From Rhodocyclaceae bacterium (GTDB taxonomy: Bacteria > Pseudomonadota > Gammaproteobacteria > Burkholderiales > Rhodocyclaceae): a stretch of DNA of 35,042 nucleotides. How positions within the stretch are numbered: the first letter of the stretch is position 1; each line of letters opens with the position of its first letter. The stretch spans positions 1-35,042 of the forward strand of contig JAPKHL010000019.1 in NCBI GenBank assembly GCA_026646875.1. Reading direction: 5' to 3'. The notes under the pieces were generated by a model. It did not search any database and was not told where the DNA came from. It was given only the letters and a program-made list of their open reading frames with translations. Shown piece after piece: positions 10,870 to 20,130 of this stretch. A program made the position numbers and the translations under genes.

Positions 10870-10883
10870 CGAAACTCCTTGTC

Positions 10884-11675
10884 TCAGAAACCTGGCACGC
10901 CAGGCAGATCGGTCGACTCACCCGACGGCACACCCCAGTGGGGGGCATACTCGACGCCGACCAGGTACAGGCCGGCGGCGGCAAAGGTGGGAGCGGCCCG
11001 CCGGCGGTCCCGCTCGGCGAGCAGCTGGTCGATCCATTCGGGCGAATGCCTGCCCTGTCCGACATGGACCAGACTGCCGACCATGTTGCGCACCATGTGG
11101 TGCAGGAAGGCGCTGGCCTCGAAATCGAAGACCAGGAGCTCGCCAGTCCGGCGCACCTCGGCCCGCCGCAGCGTCTTGACCGGCGAGCGCGCCTGGCACT
11201 CGGCGGCGCGGAAGGCGGAAAAATCATGCTCGCCATGCAGACGGCAGGCCGCCTGTCGCATGGCGTCAAGGTCGAGCGGATGGTGATACCAGCCGACCCG
11301 CCCCTGCCACAATCCGGGACGCTGCGGCCGGTTGAGCAGCAGGTAGCGATAGCGTCGGCCATGGGCCGAAAAGCGGGCGTGGAAGTCGCTGGCCACCGGC
11401 TGTGCCCAACGCACCGCGACGGCGTTCGGAAGGAAGGTGTTCACACCGCGCACCCAGGCGGCTAAAGGACGTTCAACCGGAGGATCGAAATGCACCACCT
11501 GGCCCGTGGCATGCACACCGGCATCGGTACGTCCCGCGCAGACCACATCGACCGGCTGGCCTGCAATCTTCAATAATGCGGCCTGCAGCGCATCCTGAAC
11601 CGTTCCGCCGGCTGGCTGAATCTGCCAGCCATGAAAGGCGCTGCCGTCGTACTCGAGCCCAAGCGCGATCCTCAC
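10884..11675 (-). CDS. truA: tRNA pseudouridine(38-40) synthase
   Basis: Converts uridines 38-40 of the tRNA anticodon stem to pseudouridine. It has 263 residues from a GTG start at 11675, preceded by GGGAGGA five bases upstream; the reading frame stays open to 12353, but the upstream part is only a shadow of the neighbour. The catalytic Asp51 lies in CAGRTDAGVH. RYRYLLLNR and FLHHMVRNMVGSLVHVG are further family motifs. The GTG overlaps the stop of the EcfT-like gene (GTGA), so translation is probably coupled. E. coli TruA acts on his-, leu- and other tRNAs read in attenuation, so linkage to trp genes may be functional. Confidence 0.96.
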   Translation of the reverse strand: MRIALGLEYDGSAFHGWQIQPAGGTVQDALQAALLKIAGQPVDVVCAGRTDAGVHATGQVVHFDPPVERPLAAWVRGVNTFLPNAVAVRWAQPVASDFHARFSAHGRRYRYLLLNRPQRPGLWQGRVGWYHHPLDLDAMRQAACRLHGEHDFSAFRAAECQARSPVKTLRRAEVRRTGELLVFDFEASAFLHHMVRNMVGSLVHVGQGRHSPEWIDQLLAERDRRRAAPTFAAAGLYLVGVEYAPHWGVPSGESTDLPGVPGF

Positions 11676-12316
11676 GCCCGTCCTCCCGCCAGGAGCGCCA
11701 CGATCAGCAGCCCGCCGCCCAGCAGGATGCAGACCCAGTCGATCGCCGCCAGCGGACGGCGGTCGAAGGCCACCCGTTCGCAGGACGCGCCCCCGCCGGG
11801 GATTTCGTCGGCTCCCCGCAGCAATAGTCGCCAGTCGCGCGGACGTGGCAGGGTTTCCACGTAGCGCAGCACGAGATGCAGGCGCAGGGCGCCGCGCTCG
11901 ATCCGCCAGCCCAGGCGGTGCAGTGGATACAGGAGATGGTGGCCCGCAACGAGCAGATCGTCGCGACGCATGCGTTCGAGAAACGCCGCAACCGCAATCA
12001 GCACGAGCAGCATCCGGCCAAGATGGCGACCTGCCTCCTGCAGCCCCTCGACGGTTGGCGAGAAGACGGTCTCGAACAGGGGATCGCCTGCGGTTCCCCA
12101 GGCAAAAACAATAAACAGCGATGCCAGCAGCCAGCGCGCCCGGGCGACCAGGCGCCAGGCCCGCTGCCGTAGCGCAGGGCCCAGCAGCGGGACAACCGCG
12201 AAGCTGGCCGGCAGCAGCCAGCCGTCGAAACGCTGGACGAGAACAAGCAGGGCCAGCCAGCCGAGCAGCCGGGTCACGGGGTGCAGACGCTCCAGCGGGG
12301 CTACGGATGCGGTCAT
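11672..12316 (-). CDS. EcfT/CbiQ-like transmembrane protein
   Basis: Membrane protein of 214 residues with hydrophobic segments at about 16-28, 33-48, 62-76, 100-113 and 193-210. The stretch ERMRRDDLLVAGHHLLYPL followed by LRLHLVLRYVETL resembles the cytoplasmic coupling helices of the T subunit of energy-coupling-factor transporters (CbiQ/EcfT), which carry a '..P.DLL.AL..L' and 'LTLRYIP.L' pattern. No ATPase (EcfA) or substrate-binding S subunit lies nearby, so a transport role is uncertain. Its stop overlaps the truA GTG. The ATG at 12316 has no clear Shine-Dalgarno; an internal start is possible. Family placement is by pattern only. Confidence 0.6.
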   Translation of the reverse strand: MTASVAPLERLHPVTRLLGWLALLVLVQRFDGWLLPASFAVVPLLGPALRQRAWRLVARARWLLASLFIVFAWGTAGDPLFETVFSPTVEGLQEAGRHLGRMLLVLIAVAAFLERMRRDDLLVAGHHLLYPLHRLGWRIERGALRLHLVLRYVETLPRPRDWRLLLRGADEIPGGGASCERVAFDRRPLAAIDWVCILLGGGLLIVALLAGGRA

Positions 12317-12346
12317 CGGTACGGGCGAAGAGTGGACGAAAGAAGA

Positions 12347-12371
12347 GCCGCAAGCCTGGCAGGCTTGCGGC
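12347..12371 (-). terminator. Rho-independent terminator after fimV
   Basis: An 11-bp perfect stem with a 3-base loop (arms 12347-12357 and 12361-12371). On the minus strand it is followed by the pyrimidine-rich CTCTTCTTTC. It separates fimV from the EcfT-truA-trp unit. Confidence 0.75.
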
Positions 12372-12418
12372 CCTGATGCTTGCAGCTCTAATTCTACCCG
12401 GCTTCGCCGGCCGGAGAT

Positions 12419-15400
12419 TTATCCGCCAATGCGGGCGAGCGCGGCCTGGGCGCGTTCGCGCTGGCCGGCATCGCCCTCGCTGACGACTTCCTGCAGCAGT
12501 TCCCGTGCTCCCTCGAGGTCGCCCATTTCCTCATAGGCCTTGGCCAGATCCAGTTTCGTCGCGACCTCCTCGGAGGCACTGATCTGCAGATCCGGCGCAA
12601 CGTCCGAGGTCATGCCGAACCCGGGATCAACGACGGTTTCGGCCTGCGTGATCGTGAAATCAGGGTTGACCAGCGTGTCGACCTGTTCGCTCGAGAAATC
12701 CGGATTGACGACCGTTTCGCTCTCGGCAAAACCCTGCTCGGGACGTGCGTCAGCCTGAGCCGGCAACTCGGCGGGGGGCGTCTCGGCCAGGTCAAGGCTG
12801 ATCGACGCCATATCAAAGGCAGGATCGCGCATCGGCTGGCCGAGCACCGTCGATTCGGTCAATTGGACGTCGAACTCAAGGTTTCCTTCGTCCAGACTGG
12901 CGGGTTCCAGGGCTGCGTCGTCCGGGCTTGCGACACTTTCAACCATGTCGGGCACAGCCGCCGGCTGTGCCGTCGGCACCGGTTCCGACGGCACGCCGAG
13001 ATCGAAATCCAGGGCATCTGCCGTCACCGTGGCGTCAGCGGACCCTGCCGGTTCAAGGGATATCTCGGGCAGGTTGAAATCGAGGGCGGCAGGCGACTCG
13101 GGCTGTGCCGCAGCAACCGGAGTGGCGGCAGGTGCCGACGGGACCTCGGGGATACCGAGGTCGAAATCCAGCGCGCCAGGCGAAAGGGTCAGCGTATCGG
13201 CTTCGGCCACGGCAGCCGGCAGATCGGTTGTGTTGAGGGACTGAAGCGGAACAGGCTCCGGTTCGGCGGCAGCGGTAGCGTCGGAAACGCCAAGATCGAA
13301 ATCCAGGCTGACCGGCGACCCGGCGGACTCGACCGGCGCAGCGGCCGGAATCTCGAGCGTCGCAGCCGCAGCCGCAGTCGCCGCCGCGGCCAGGGGTGCC
13401 AGCTGGCCGGGCATGGTCACGGTGTTCTTCAGATTGCCGGCGGAGACGACCAGCGTCGCATCCGGATCGAAGGCCCGGCCGTCCGCCGCCGCAGCCTGAC
13501 CGCCCCCCCCATACAGGGGATTCTGCGGATCGATCTTGAGTCCCAGCGCGGCGGCTTTCTCCCAGTCCGCGCCAACGCCCCCCGTTTCGCCGTAAAGGTC
13601 GGTGGCGAGGGTCTCGAACTGCTTGACGCTCTTGCGGTTGGCGTAGATCTCGAGCAGCTTCAGCACGATCGCGAGGCGCTTGGGATCCTTTTGGCGCGCC
13701 TCGAGGAGGATTTCCTCAGCTTGTGCGTCTCGCCCGTAAGCCATGTACACATCCGCCTCGGCGACCGGATCGACCTCATCGGTATCGATGCTGCCCGGAC
13801 CAGCCTGGCTGAAATCGGTCTGTGCCGGTGTGTGCGACGTATCGACGCTCTGCCCACCCGTGGTGCGGAATACTGAATTGGCAGTCAGGCTGGTTCCCGG
13901 TTGCGACAGCGTGGTTGCCAACGCCAACGGCGCTTCACCCTTGCTTTCGCGCCGTCGCTTGTACACGGCATATCCGGCCAGCAGCGCCAGAATTCCGCCG
14001 CCACCGGCCAGCATGGCCGGGCTGCCGAGCAACTCGGCGAGGAACGACGGTTCGGGTTCGGGCGGCGGAGGCGGAGGAAGGACGGGTTTGGGTTTCGGCG
14101 GCGGAGCATCCTCAACCTTGGGTGCCTGCGCAACATCGGCTGGCGGTGCCGCATCGGCCTTGGGCGCTTCGGCTTCCGCGGGTTTTTCCTGCGCGGGCAC
14201 CGCATCGGCGGGCTTGGGCGGCTCTGCAGCCGGCGGCTCTATCGCCTTCGGCGGTTCGGCCGGTTCAGGGGCCTTCGCCGGCTCCACCGCTTTCGGCGCC
14301 TCGACAGGCCTGGACGGCTCCACGGCCTTCGGGGCCGCTGCAACCGGCGCGGAGGCCGCCGCCGCCTGCTTCTGCAACTCGGCAAGCGACTGGTTCTTGA
14401 GCTCGATCAGCTTCTGCAATTCGGCGACATTCTTCTCCAGCATGGCCAGCCGCGCATTAGCCTCCTGCAGCGCCTTTTCCTTGGCCAGCAAATCCTCGCT
14501 GCTGACGCCGCCCCCCCCTTTCGCACCAGGTTTTTCGGCGGTCGCCACCTTGACCTGGTCCTTGGGCTGGGCCGCCGCCGGGGCGGCCTGATCCTCAACC
14601 TTCGGAGTGATACGGCCTTCCGCCGCCTGCCGGGTACCCGTCTCGGCAGCAGACGCCTGGGCCGCTACGCCCGCGAGCTTGCGACGGTAGGCATTCCAGT
14701 CCGCTGCGTGAGCAACGACGATCTTTTTCGCTTCCGTGTCGGACACGCTTTCGAGTGCTTCCTTCTCGGGAATCGAGAGAATGCGCCCTGCCTTCAGGCG
14801 GTTGATGTTGCCGCCATCGAAGGCTTCCTGATTGGCCCGGAACAGGCCTACCAGCATCTGTTCTAGCGATACGCCCTCGGGGCGCGTTTCCTCGGCGATC
14901 CGGCGCAACGTCTCGCCGCGCTTCACCTGACGCTCGCCGCTCGCGGCGGCTCCCGCAGGTTCGGCAACGGCCGGACGCGCGACAGCCTCGGTCGGTTTGG
15001 CCGGCGCTCTCGCCGCAGCGGGCGCCACCGGCGCACTCACCGGGGCCGCGGCCTTGGCTGCAACCTCGGGCGGATCGAGCAGGAAGGTGTATTCACGAAC
15101 CAGGCGCCCGGCCGGCCAGTTGATCTCCAGCAGCATATCGATGAAGGGATCGTTGATCGGCCGGTCGGAACTGAGCTTGATGACCGCCCGCCCATCCGGA
15201 CGCCGGTCAACGGAAAACTTGATTTCCAGCAGGTTGGACGGCAGATCCAGTCCGGCCTGCCGGAAGGCCTCGGCCGAAGCGAGCCCGGCGCGCAGGCCGG
15301 AAAGCTCGTCGCGGGTAGCCGACAATTCGATTTCGGCACGCAGCGGCTGGCCAAGCGCGGAAAAGACATTGATCCTGCCCAGACCCGCAGCATGCGCCGA

Positions 15401-15496
15401 GGGCGCCACGCCGGAGAGGACCAGACACGATGCCATCGCCACTGCAGAGGTGTGCAGTCGGAGATTGTTCAATCTGAAATATGTTTTTTTGGCCAC
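12419..15496 (-). CDS. fimV: FimV family polar hub protein
   Basis: Large inner-membrane protein (1025 residues from the chosen start) of the FimV/HubP family. These proteins anchor at cell poles, bind peptidoglycan and support type IV pili, twitching and secretion. In order: signal peptide to about residue 36 (APSAHA), conserved FimV N-terminal domain (about 37-145), LysM-like peptidoglycan-binding domain (about 188-243), coiled coil (about 339-385), Pro/Ala/Lys/Glu linker, one membrane helix (about 491-510), then an acidic cytoplasmic region. That region carries repeated LDFDLG and VVNPDF units and ends in the TPR-like FimV C-terminal domain with EVATKLDLAKAYEEMGD. I chose the GTG at 15496, with GGGGTGG just upstream; a TTG at 15508 has no such site. 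Confidence 0.92.
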   Translation of the reverse strand: MAKKTYFRLNNLRLHTSAVAMASCLVLSGVAPSAHAAGLGRINVFSALGQPLRAEIELSATRDELSGLRAGLASAEAFRQAGLDLPSNLLEIKFSVDRRPDGRAVIKLSSDRPINDPFIDMLLEINWPAGRLVREYTFLLDPPEVAAKAAAPVSAPVAPAAARAPAKPTEAVARPAVAEPAGAAASGERQVKRGETLRRIAEETRPEGVSLEQMLVGLFRANQEAFDGGNINRLKAGRILSIPEKEALESVSDTEAKKIVVAHAADWNAYRRKLAGVAAQASAAETGTRQAAEGRITPKVEDQAAPAAAQPKDQVKVATAEKPGAKGGGGVSSEDLLAKEKALQEANARLAMLEKNVAELQKLIELKNQSLAELQKQAAAASAPVAAAPKAVEPSRPVEAPKAVEPAKAPEPAEPPKAIEPPAAEPPKPADAVPAQEKPAEAEAPKADAAPPADVAQAPKVEDAPPPKPKPVLPPPPPPEPEPSFLAELLGSPAMLAGGGGILALLAGYAVYKRRRESKGEAPLALATTLSQPGTSLTANSVFRTTGGQSVDTSHTPAQTDFSQAGPGSIDTDEVDPVAEADVYMAYGRDAQAEEILLEARQKDPKRLAIVLKLLEIYANRKSVKQFETLATDLYGETGGVGADWEKAAALGLKIDPQNPLYGGGGQAAAADGRAFDPDATLVVSAGNLKNTVTMPGQLAPLAAAATAAAAATLEIPAAAPVESAGSPVSLDFDLGVSDATAAAEPEPVPLQSLNTTDLPAAVAEADTLTLSPGALDFDLGIPEVPSAPAATPVAAAQPESPAALDFNLPEISLEPAGSADATVTADALDFDLGVPSEPVPTAQPAAVPDMVESVASPDDAALEPASLDEGNLEFDVQLTESTVLGQPMRDPAFDMASISLDLAETPPAELPAQADARPEQGFAESETVVNPDFSSEQVDTLVNPDFTITQAETVVDPGFGMTSDVAPDLQISASEEVATKLDLAKAYEEMGDLEGARELLQEVVSEGDAGQRERAQAALARIGG
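12600..12725 (-). repeat. Three tandem VVNPDF repeats in FimV
   Basis: Within FimV three successive 13-residue units share the core (E/D)T(V/L)V(N/D)P(D/G)F. They are degenerate but in register, just before the conserved C-terminal domain. Confidence 0.7.
12870..13310 (-). repeat. Dispersed LDFDLG repeats in FimV
   Basis: The acidic cytoplasmic part of FimV contains five spaced copies of a hexapeptide, LDFDLG or a close variant (LDFNLP, LEFDVQ), at intervals of roughly 25-45 residues. The DNA copies share the core GATCGAAATCCAG or close to it on the plus strand. Such short linear motifs look like docking sites for partner proteins. Confidence 0.7.
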
Positions 15497-15512
15497 AACC
15501 CACCCCAAGCAT

Positions 15513-15528
15513 CGAATTGTTCAATTCG
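15513..15528. promoter_or_regulatory. Palindrome at the fimV transcription start
   Basis: CGAATTG-TT-CAATTCG is a perfect 7+7 inverted repeat with a 2-base centre, too tight for an RNA hairpin and so more like a protein-binding site. It lies just downstream of the proposed -10 and upstream of the fimV start. Confidence 0.4.
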
Positions 15529-15536
15529 GAATTATT

Positions 15537-15565
15537 AAAATAACATCATGAAGTTACCCGCGCAA
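15537..15565 (-). promoter_or_regulatory. Candidate sigma-70 promoter for fimV
   Basis: TTGCGC and TATTTT are separated by 17 bases on the minus strand, in an AT-rich patch that stands out from the GC-rich surroundings. Transcription would begin near 15530, at the edge of the palindrome at 15513-15528, about 35 bases before the GTG start. Confidence 0.45.
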
Positions 15566-15603
15566 GCTAAACTTGCTTGTGATGTAGGGGCTCCGAACAA
15601 ACA

Positions 15604-15629
15604 AAAAGCCGGGATAAATCCCGGCTTTT
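15604..15629 (-). terminator. Rho-independent terminator after asd
   Basis: An 11-bp stem (arms 15604-15614 and 15619-15629, 4-base loop). On the minus strand it reads AAAAGCCGGGA...TCCCGGCTTTT and runs into TTTTTGTTTG. It is a textbook intrinsic terminator, closing the leuC-to-asd operon. Confidence 0.9.
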
Positions 15630-15643
15630 CCCATCAGGAACAG

Positions 15644-16777
15644 TTACTTGTCGAGCAGGATGCGGAGCATGCGGCGAAGCGGCTCGGCGGCGCCCCAGAG
15701 CAGCTGGTCGCCACAGGTAAAGGCTGCCAGATATTCCGGTCCCATTGCCATTTTATGCAAACGTCCCACCGGCACGGTGAGCGTGCCGGTCACGGCGGCT
15801 GGAGTCAGTTCGCGCTCGCTGAGCTCGCGCTCGTTCGGCACGACCTTGGCCCAGGCGTTGGCCTTGGCCAGCATGTCGCTGATCTCGTCGAGCGGCACAT
15901 CCTTCTTCAGCTTGATCGTGAGCGCCTGCGAGTGGCAGCGCATGGCACCGATGCGCACGCAGAGGCCATCGATCGGAATCGACCCCGGGCTACGGAAGGC
16001 CGGCCGGCCGAGGATCTTGTTGCACTCGGCCCCCCCCTTCCACTCTTCCTTCGACTGACCGCCCTCGACGGGCACGTCGATCCACGGAATCAGGGAGCCG
16101 GCGAGCGGGGTGTTGCGGAAGTTCTTCTTCGGAAAACCGTCGGAGCGGATGGTTTCGGCCACCTTGCGGTCGATGTCGAGAATGGCCGAAGCCGGATCGG
16201 CGAGCAGATCCTTGACGGAATCGTGAATGACGCCCATCTGCGCGATCAGCTCGCGCATGTTCTGCGCGCCGGCGCCGGAAGCCGCCTGATAGGTCATCGA
16301 GGTCGCCCATTCGACGAGGTCGTTCTGGAACAGACCGCCGAGGCCCATCAGCATCAGCGAGACGGTGCAGTTACCACCGATCCAGTTGCGACCGCCCTTG
16401 GCCAGCGCATCCTTGATCACGTTCATGTTGACCGGATCAAGGATGATCACGGCATCGTCGGCCATGCGCAGCGCGCTGGCGGCGTCGATCCAGTGGCCGT
16501 TCCAGCCGGTGGCGCGCAGCTTGGGGAAAACTTCCTTGGTGTAGTCGCCTCCCTGGCAGGTGATCACGATATCGCACGCCTGCAGGGCGTCGATGTTCGA
16601 AGCGTCCTGCAGGGGCAGCGAGGCCTCCTTGCCGCCGAACACCGGCGCCTTGCCGCCGGCATTGGACGTCGAGAAATACACCGGATCGATATGCGCGAAA
16701 TCGCCCTCTTCCACCATGCGCTGCATGAGGACCGAACCCACCATGCCGCGCCAGCCAACCAGACCTACTCGATTCAT
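15644..16777 (-). CDS. asd: Aspartate-semialdehyde dehydrogenase
   Basis: NADP-dependent enzyme (377 residues) that reduces aspartyl phosphate to aspartate semialdehyde, the branch point to lysine/diaminopimelate, threonine and methionine. The N-terminal [18 protein letters not shown] is the dinucleotide-binding loop of the gammaproteobacterial-type Asd. The acyl-enzyme Cys is C137 in GGNCTVSLM, and [14 protein letters not shown] carries the later substrate-binding residues. The ATG at 16777 is preceded by GAGGGG. It is the last gene of the leu operon, 23 bases after leuB, and is followed by a strong terminator. Confidence 0.96.
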   Translation of the reverse strand: MNRVGLVGWRGMVGSVLMQRMVEEGDFAHIDPVYFSTSNAGGKAPVFGGKEASLPLQDASNIDALQACDIVITCQGGDYTKEVFPKLRATGWNGHWIDAASALRMADDAVIILDPVNMNVIKDALAKGGRNWIGGNCTVSLMLMGLGGLFQNDLVEWATSMTYQAASGAGAQNMRELIAQMGVIHDSVKDLLADPASAILDIDRKVAETIRSDGFPKKNFRNTPLAGSLIPWIDVPVEGGQSKEEWKGGAECNKILGRPAFRSPGSIPIDGLCVRIGAMRCHSQALTIKLKKDVPLDEISDMLAKANAWAKVVPNERELSERELTPAAVTGTLTVPVGRLHKMAMGPEYLAAFTCGDQLLWGAAEPLRRMLRILLDK

Positions 16778-16800
16778 TTTCAACCCCTCAGCAAGATTTT

Positions 16801-17871
16801 CTACAGCGCCGCCAGCACGGCGTCGCCCATTTCCTTCGTTCCGACCTTCCGCGTACCCGGCTCGTGAATGTCGCCGGTGCGGAAACCCTGCGCCAGCACC
16901 TTCTTGACGGCCCCTTCGACACGCAGCGCGGCATCCTCCAGGCCGAAGGTATAGCGCAGCATCATCGCCGCCGACAGGATGGTGGCCAGCGGATTGGCCA
17001 CGCCCTTGCCGGCGATGTCCGGCGCCGAGCCGTGCGACGGCTCGTACAGCCCCTTGTTGTTCGCATCGAGCGACGCCGAGGGCAGCATGCCGATCGAACC
17101 GGTGAGCATCGACGCTTCGTCCGACAGGATGTCGCCGAACATGTTGCCGGTGACCATCACGTCGAACTGCTTCGGCGCCTTGACGAGCTGCATCGCGGCG
17201 TTGTCGACCAGCATGTGCGTCAGCTCGACGTCCGGATACTCGGGCGCCAGCTCGTTCATCACGTCGCGCCACAGTTGCGTCGTTTCCAGCACGTTCATCT
17301 TGTCGACCGAGCACAGCTTCCGGTTGCGCTTTCTCGCCGCCTCGAAGGCGACGCGGCCGATGCGACGGATCTCGCTCTCGGTGTAGTGCATGGTGTTGAA
17401 GCCGAAGCGCTGCTTCGCGCCATCGACCTCACGCACCTCGATGCCGCGCGGCTGGCCGAAGTAGATGTCGCCGGTGAGTTCGCGCACGATCAGGATGTCG
17501 AGCCCGGCCACCACTTCCGGTTTGAGTGTCGAGGCATTCGCCAGTTCCGGATAAAGGATCGCCGGACGCAGGTTGGCGAACAGGCCGAGCTGCTTGCGGA
17601 TGCCAAGCAGGCCGCGCTCCGGGCGCTGCTCGCGTGGCAGCGTGTCCCACTGGGGGCCGCCGACCGCGCCGAGCAGCACGGCATCGGCGGCCTGCGCGAG
17701 CCTCTGCGTCGCTTCGGGATAGGGATTGCCGGTCGCATCGACGGCACAACCGCCCAGGAGGGCCTCTTCCATCTCGAAACCGAGGTCGAGCGCCTTCAGC
17801 ACGCGCACGGCCTCCGCCATGATCTCGGGTCCGATGCCGTCACCCGGCAGCACACAAATCTTCTTGGTCAT
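16801..17871 (-). CDS. leuB: 3-isopropylmalate dehydrogenase
   Basis: NAD-dependent oxidative decarboxylase (356 residues) giving 2-oxoisocaproate, the direct precursor of leucine. The N-terminal [13 protein letters not shown] is the family start. [16 protein letters not shown] supplies the catalytic Lys region, and [26 protein letters not shown] is the conserved metal/substrate segment (residues about 230-260). [16 protein letters not shown] is the nucleotide-binding loop. The gene starts at the ATG at 17871, 17 bases after leuD. Confidence 0.97.
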   Translation of the reverse strand: MTKKICVLPGDGIGPEIMAEAVRVLKALDLGFEMEEALLGGCAVDATGNPYPEATQRLAQAADAVLLGAVGGPQWDTLPREQRPERGLLGIRKQLGLFANLRPAILYPELANASTLKPEVVAGLDILIVRELTGDIYFGQPRGIEVREVDGAKQRFGFNTMHYTESEIRRIGRVAFEAARKRNRKLCSVDKMNVLETTQLWRDVMNELAPEYPDVELTHMLVDNAAMQLVKAPKQFDVMVTGNMFGDILSDEASMLTGSIGMLPSASLDANNKGLYEPSHGSAPDIAGKGVANPLATILSAAMMLRYTFGLEDAALRVEGAVKKVLAQGFRTGDIHEPGTRKVGTKEMGDAVLAAL

Positions 17872-17888
17872 GTCCGTTCCGTATCCAA

Positions 17889-18527
17889 TCAGGCGAACAG
17901 CCAGGGCTGTTCGATGCGGCGCTTCTCCTCGAAGGCCTTGATCTTGTCGGCGTGACGCAGTGTCAGGCCGATATCGTCCCACCCGTTCAACAGACACTCC
18001 TTGCGAAAGGCGTCGATCTGGAACGGAATGCCCTTGCCGTCCGGGCGCACCACCACCTGCGCGGACAGATCGATGGTCAGCCGGTAGCCCGGTGTCGCTT
18101 CGACCTGCGCGAACAGCGCATCGATCTCCTGCGCCGGCAACACGATCGGCAGAATGCCGTTCTTGAAGCAGTTGTTGAAGAAAATGTCGGCGAAGGACTC
18201 GGCAAGGATGGCGCGGAAACCGAAGTCGAGCAGCGCCCACGGCGCATGCTCGCGCGACGACCCGCAGCCGAAGTTGGCGCGGGTCAGCAATACCTGCGCG
18301 CCCTGATAGCGCGGCTGGTTGAGCACGAAGTTCGGATTCTTCGGGCGCTGCGAGCAATCCTGCCCGGGCTGACCGACATCCATGTAGCGCCACTCGTCGA
18401 AGGCGTTGGGACCGAAGCCCGAACGCTTGATCGACTTGAGGAACTGCTTCGGGATGATCGCGTCGGTGTCGACGTTGGCGCGGTCGAGCGGCGCCACCAG
18501 CCCGTCGAGGCGGATAAACTTGTCCAT
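17889..18527 (-). CDS. leuD: 3-isopropylmalate dehydratase small subunit
   Basis: Small subunit (212 residues) of isopropylmalate isomerase, a swivelling domain that pairs with LeuC. The motifs [14 protein letters not shown] near residues 18-31, and [16 protein letters not shown] near 80-95, are diagnostic. The C-terminal [17 protein letters not shown] is also typical. The ATG at 18527 shares its A with the TGA of the preceding entericidin gene, so translation of the two is probably coupled. The frame is open upstream into the entericidin gene, but that portion is not LeuD. Confidence 0.97.
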   Translation of the reverse strand: MDKFIRLDGLVAPLDRANVDTDAIIPKQFLKSIKRSGFGPNAFDEWRYMDVGQPGQDCSQRPKNPNFVLNQPRYQGAQVLLTRANFGCGSSREHAPWALLDFGFRAILAESFADIFFNNCFKNGILPIVLPAQEIDALFAQVEATPGYRLTIDLSAQVVVRPDGKGIPFQIDAFRKECLLNGWDDIGLTLRHADKIKAFEEKRRIEQPWLFA

Positions 18528-18652
18528 CACTTGGTCGCTTTCTGAATGGCCTCGCCGCCCTTCTCGATGTCCCGGCCGATGCCGTGGACGGTATTGCAGG
18601 CTGCGGTGGAGAAGGCAAGTACGGCGAGAATGCATGCGGTCAGTGTTTTCAC
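18527..18652 (-). CDS. Entericidin A/B family lipoprotein
   Basis: A 41-residue lipoprotein between leuC and leuD. A GTG start has AGGAG eight bases upstream. The signal peptide [19 protein letters not shown] carries a lipobox ending at Cys19; the mature chain is only 23 residues, [19 protein letters not shown] plus KATK. The core 'CNTV.G.G.DI..GG.AI..A' is the entericidin pattern. E. coli EcnB is described as a bacteriolytic lipoprotein countered by EcnA; here only one member is present and the role is unknown. It starts 16 bases after leuC, and its TGA overlaps the leuD ATG. Confidence 0.9.
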   Translation of the reverse strand: MKTLTACILAVLAFSTAACNTVHGIGRDIEKGGEAIQKATK

Positions 18653-18668
18653 GGGACGAACTCCTGTG

Positions 18669-20075
18669 TCAGAGGATATCGCGCACATCGGCAAAATGTC
18701 CGGCGATCGCCGCGGCTGCGGCCATTTCCGGACTCACCAGATGCGTCCGGCCGCCGGCGCCCTGGCGCCCCTCGAAATTGCGGTTCGAGGTCGATGCGCA
18801 GCGCTCGCCCGGCTCGAGGCGGTCGGCGTTCATCGCCAGGCACATCGAACAGCCCGGCTCGCGCCACTCGAAACCGGCGGCCACGAAAATCTTGTCCAGC
18901 CCCTCGCGCTCGGCCTGCTGCTTGACCAGGCCGGAACCGGGAACCACCAGCGCCAGCCGGATGTTGGCCGCCACGCGGCGCCCCTTGACGACGGCGGCGG
19001 CAGCCCTCAAATCCTCGATGCGCGAATTGGTGCAGGAGCCGATGAAAACCTTGTCCACCGCGATCTCGCTGATCGGCGTGTTGGGAACGAGGCCCATGTA
19101 CTGCAGGGCACGTTCCATGCCCTCGCGGCGCACCGGATCGGCTTCCTTCGCCGGATCGGGCACCGTGGCGTCGACCGGAACGACCATCTCCGGCGAGGTT
19201 CCCCAGGTCACCTGCGGACGGATTTCCTCGGCGCGCAGCTCGACCACGCGGTCGAAAGAGGCGCCCTCGTCGCTGCGCAGGGTGCGCCAGTAGGAGACGG
19301 CGCGTTCCCAGACCTCGCCCTTGGGCGCGAACGGGCGGCCCCGGAGATAGTCGATGGTGGTGTCATCGACCGCCACGAAGCCCATCCGGGCACCCGCCTC
19401 GATCGCCATGTTGCAGAGCGTCATGCGACCTTCCATCGACAGGCCGCGAATCGCGCTGCCGGCGAATTCGATGGCGTAGCCGGTGCCGCCGGCGGTGCCG
19501 ATGCGACCGATCACGGCCAGCGCCACGTCCTTGGCGGTGACACCCTTGCCCAGTCTGCCCTCGACGCGCAGCAGCATGGTTTTCGACTTCTTCTGCAGCA
19601 GGCATTGCGTGGCCATCACGTGTTCGACCTCGGAGGTTCCGATGCCATGCGCGAGGCAGGCAAAAGCGCCGTGCGTCGAGGTATGCGAATCGCCGCAGAC
19701 GACGGTCATGCCCGGCAGCGTGGCGCCGTTCTCGGGGCCGACCACGTGCACGATGCCCTGGCGCGGATCCTTGAACGGGAAATAGGCCAGCGCACCGGTT
19801 TCGCGAATGTTGGCGTCGAGCGTCTCGACCTGCTGGCGCGACACCGGATCCTCGATGCCACGCTCCCAATGATCGGTCGGCGTATTGTGATCGGCCGTGG
19901 CGACCACGGAAGAAACGCGCCACAGCTTGCGACCGGCCAGCTTGAGCCCTTCGAAGGCCTGCGGGCTGGTCACCTCATGCACCAGGTGGCGGTCGATGTA
20001 GATCAGGGCAGTGCCATCGGCTTCCTCGTGCACCACGTGGTCCTGCCAAAGCTTGTCGTATAGGGTCTGCGGCAT
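18669..20075 (-). CDS. leuC: 3-isopropylmalate dehydratase large subunit
   Basis: Aconitase-family large subunit (468 residues) holding the 4Fe-4S cluster that isomerises 2- to 3-isopropylmalate. The cluster cysteines are visible in [13 protein letters not shown] (about residue 347) and [11 protein letters not shown] (about 407 and 410). TADHNTPT and [14 protein letters not shown] are substrate-site motifs. The start [10 protein letters not shown] is canonical. It is the first gene of leuC-entericidin-leuD-leuB-asd, with its own promoter ending about 50 bases upstream. No leader peptide was found in front, so attenuation is not suggested here. leuA is not in the window. Confidence 0.97.
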   Translation of the reverse strand: MPQTLYDKLWQDHVVHEEADGTALIYIDRHLVHEVTSPQAFEGLKLAGRKLWRVSSVVATADHNTPTDHWERGIEDPVSRQQVETLDANIRETGALAYFPFKDPRQGIVHVVGPENGATLPGMTVVCGDSHTSTHGAFACLAHGIGTSEVEHVMATQCLLQKKSKTMLLRVEGRLGKGVTAKDVALAVIGRIGTAGGTGYAIEFAGSAIRGLSMEGRMTLCNMAIEAGARMGFVAVDDTTIDYLRGRPFAPKGEVWERAVSYWRTLRSDEGASFDRVVELRAEEIRPQVTWGTSPEMVVPVDATVPDPAKEADPVRREGMERALQYMGLVPNTPISEIAVDKVFIGSCTNSRIEDLRAAAAVVKGRRVAANIRLALVVPGSGLVKQQAEREGLDKIFVAAGFEWREPGCSMCLAMNADRLEPGERCASTSNRNFEGRQGAGGRTHLVSPEMAAAAAIAGHFADVRDIL

Positions 20076-20130
20076 GGTTGGCTATCCGGCTGTTCCGACC
20101 GCGAGCGGCCATTCGGGCTGAAAACTTTCG

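Noticed and set aside
11676-12353. N-terminal extension of TruA
   Set aside because: The truA frame stays open upstream, but the added residues are Arg/Ala/Pro-rich and overlap the EcfT-like gene. A GTG with a good ribosome site at 11675 gives the normal TruA length.
15497-15508. TTG start for fimV
   Set aside because: It has no Shine-Dalgarno; the GTG 12 bases further in is preceded by GGGGTGG and still gives a full signal peptide.
16778-17314. N-terminal extension of Asd into leuB
   Set aside because: The extension is an out-of-frame reading of leuB; the family start [11 protein letters not shown] at 16777 has its own ribosome site.
18546-20063. A 505-codon plus-strand open frame opposite leuC
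   Set aside because: Shadow of leuC, whose cluster cysteines and motifs are intact on the minus strand.
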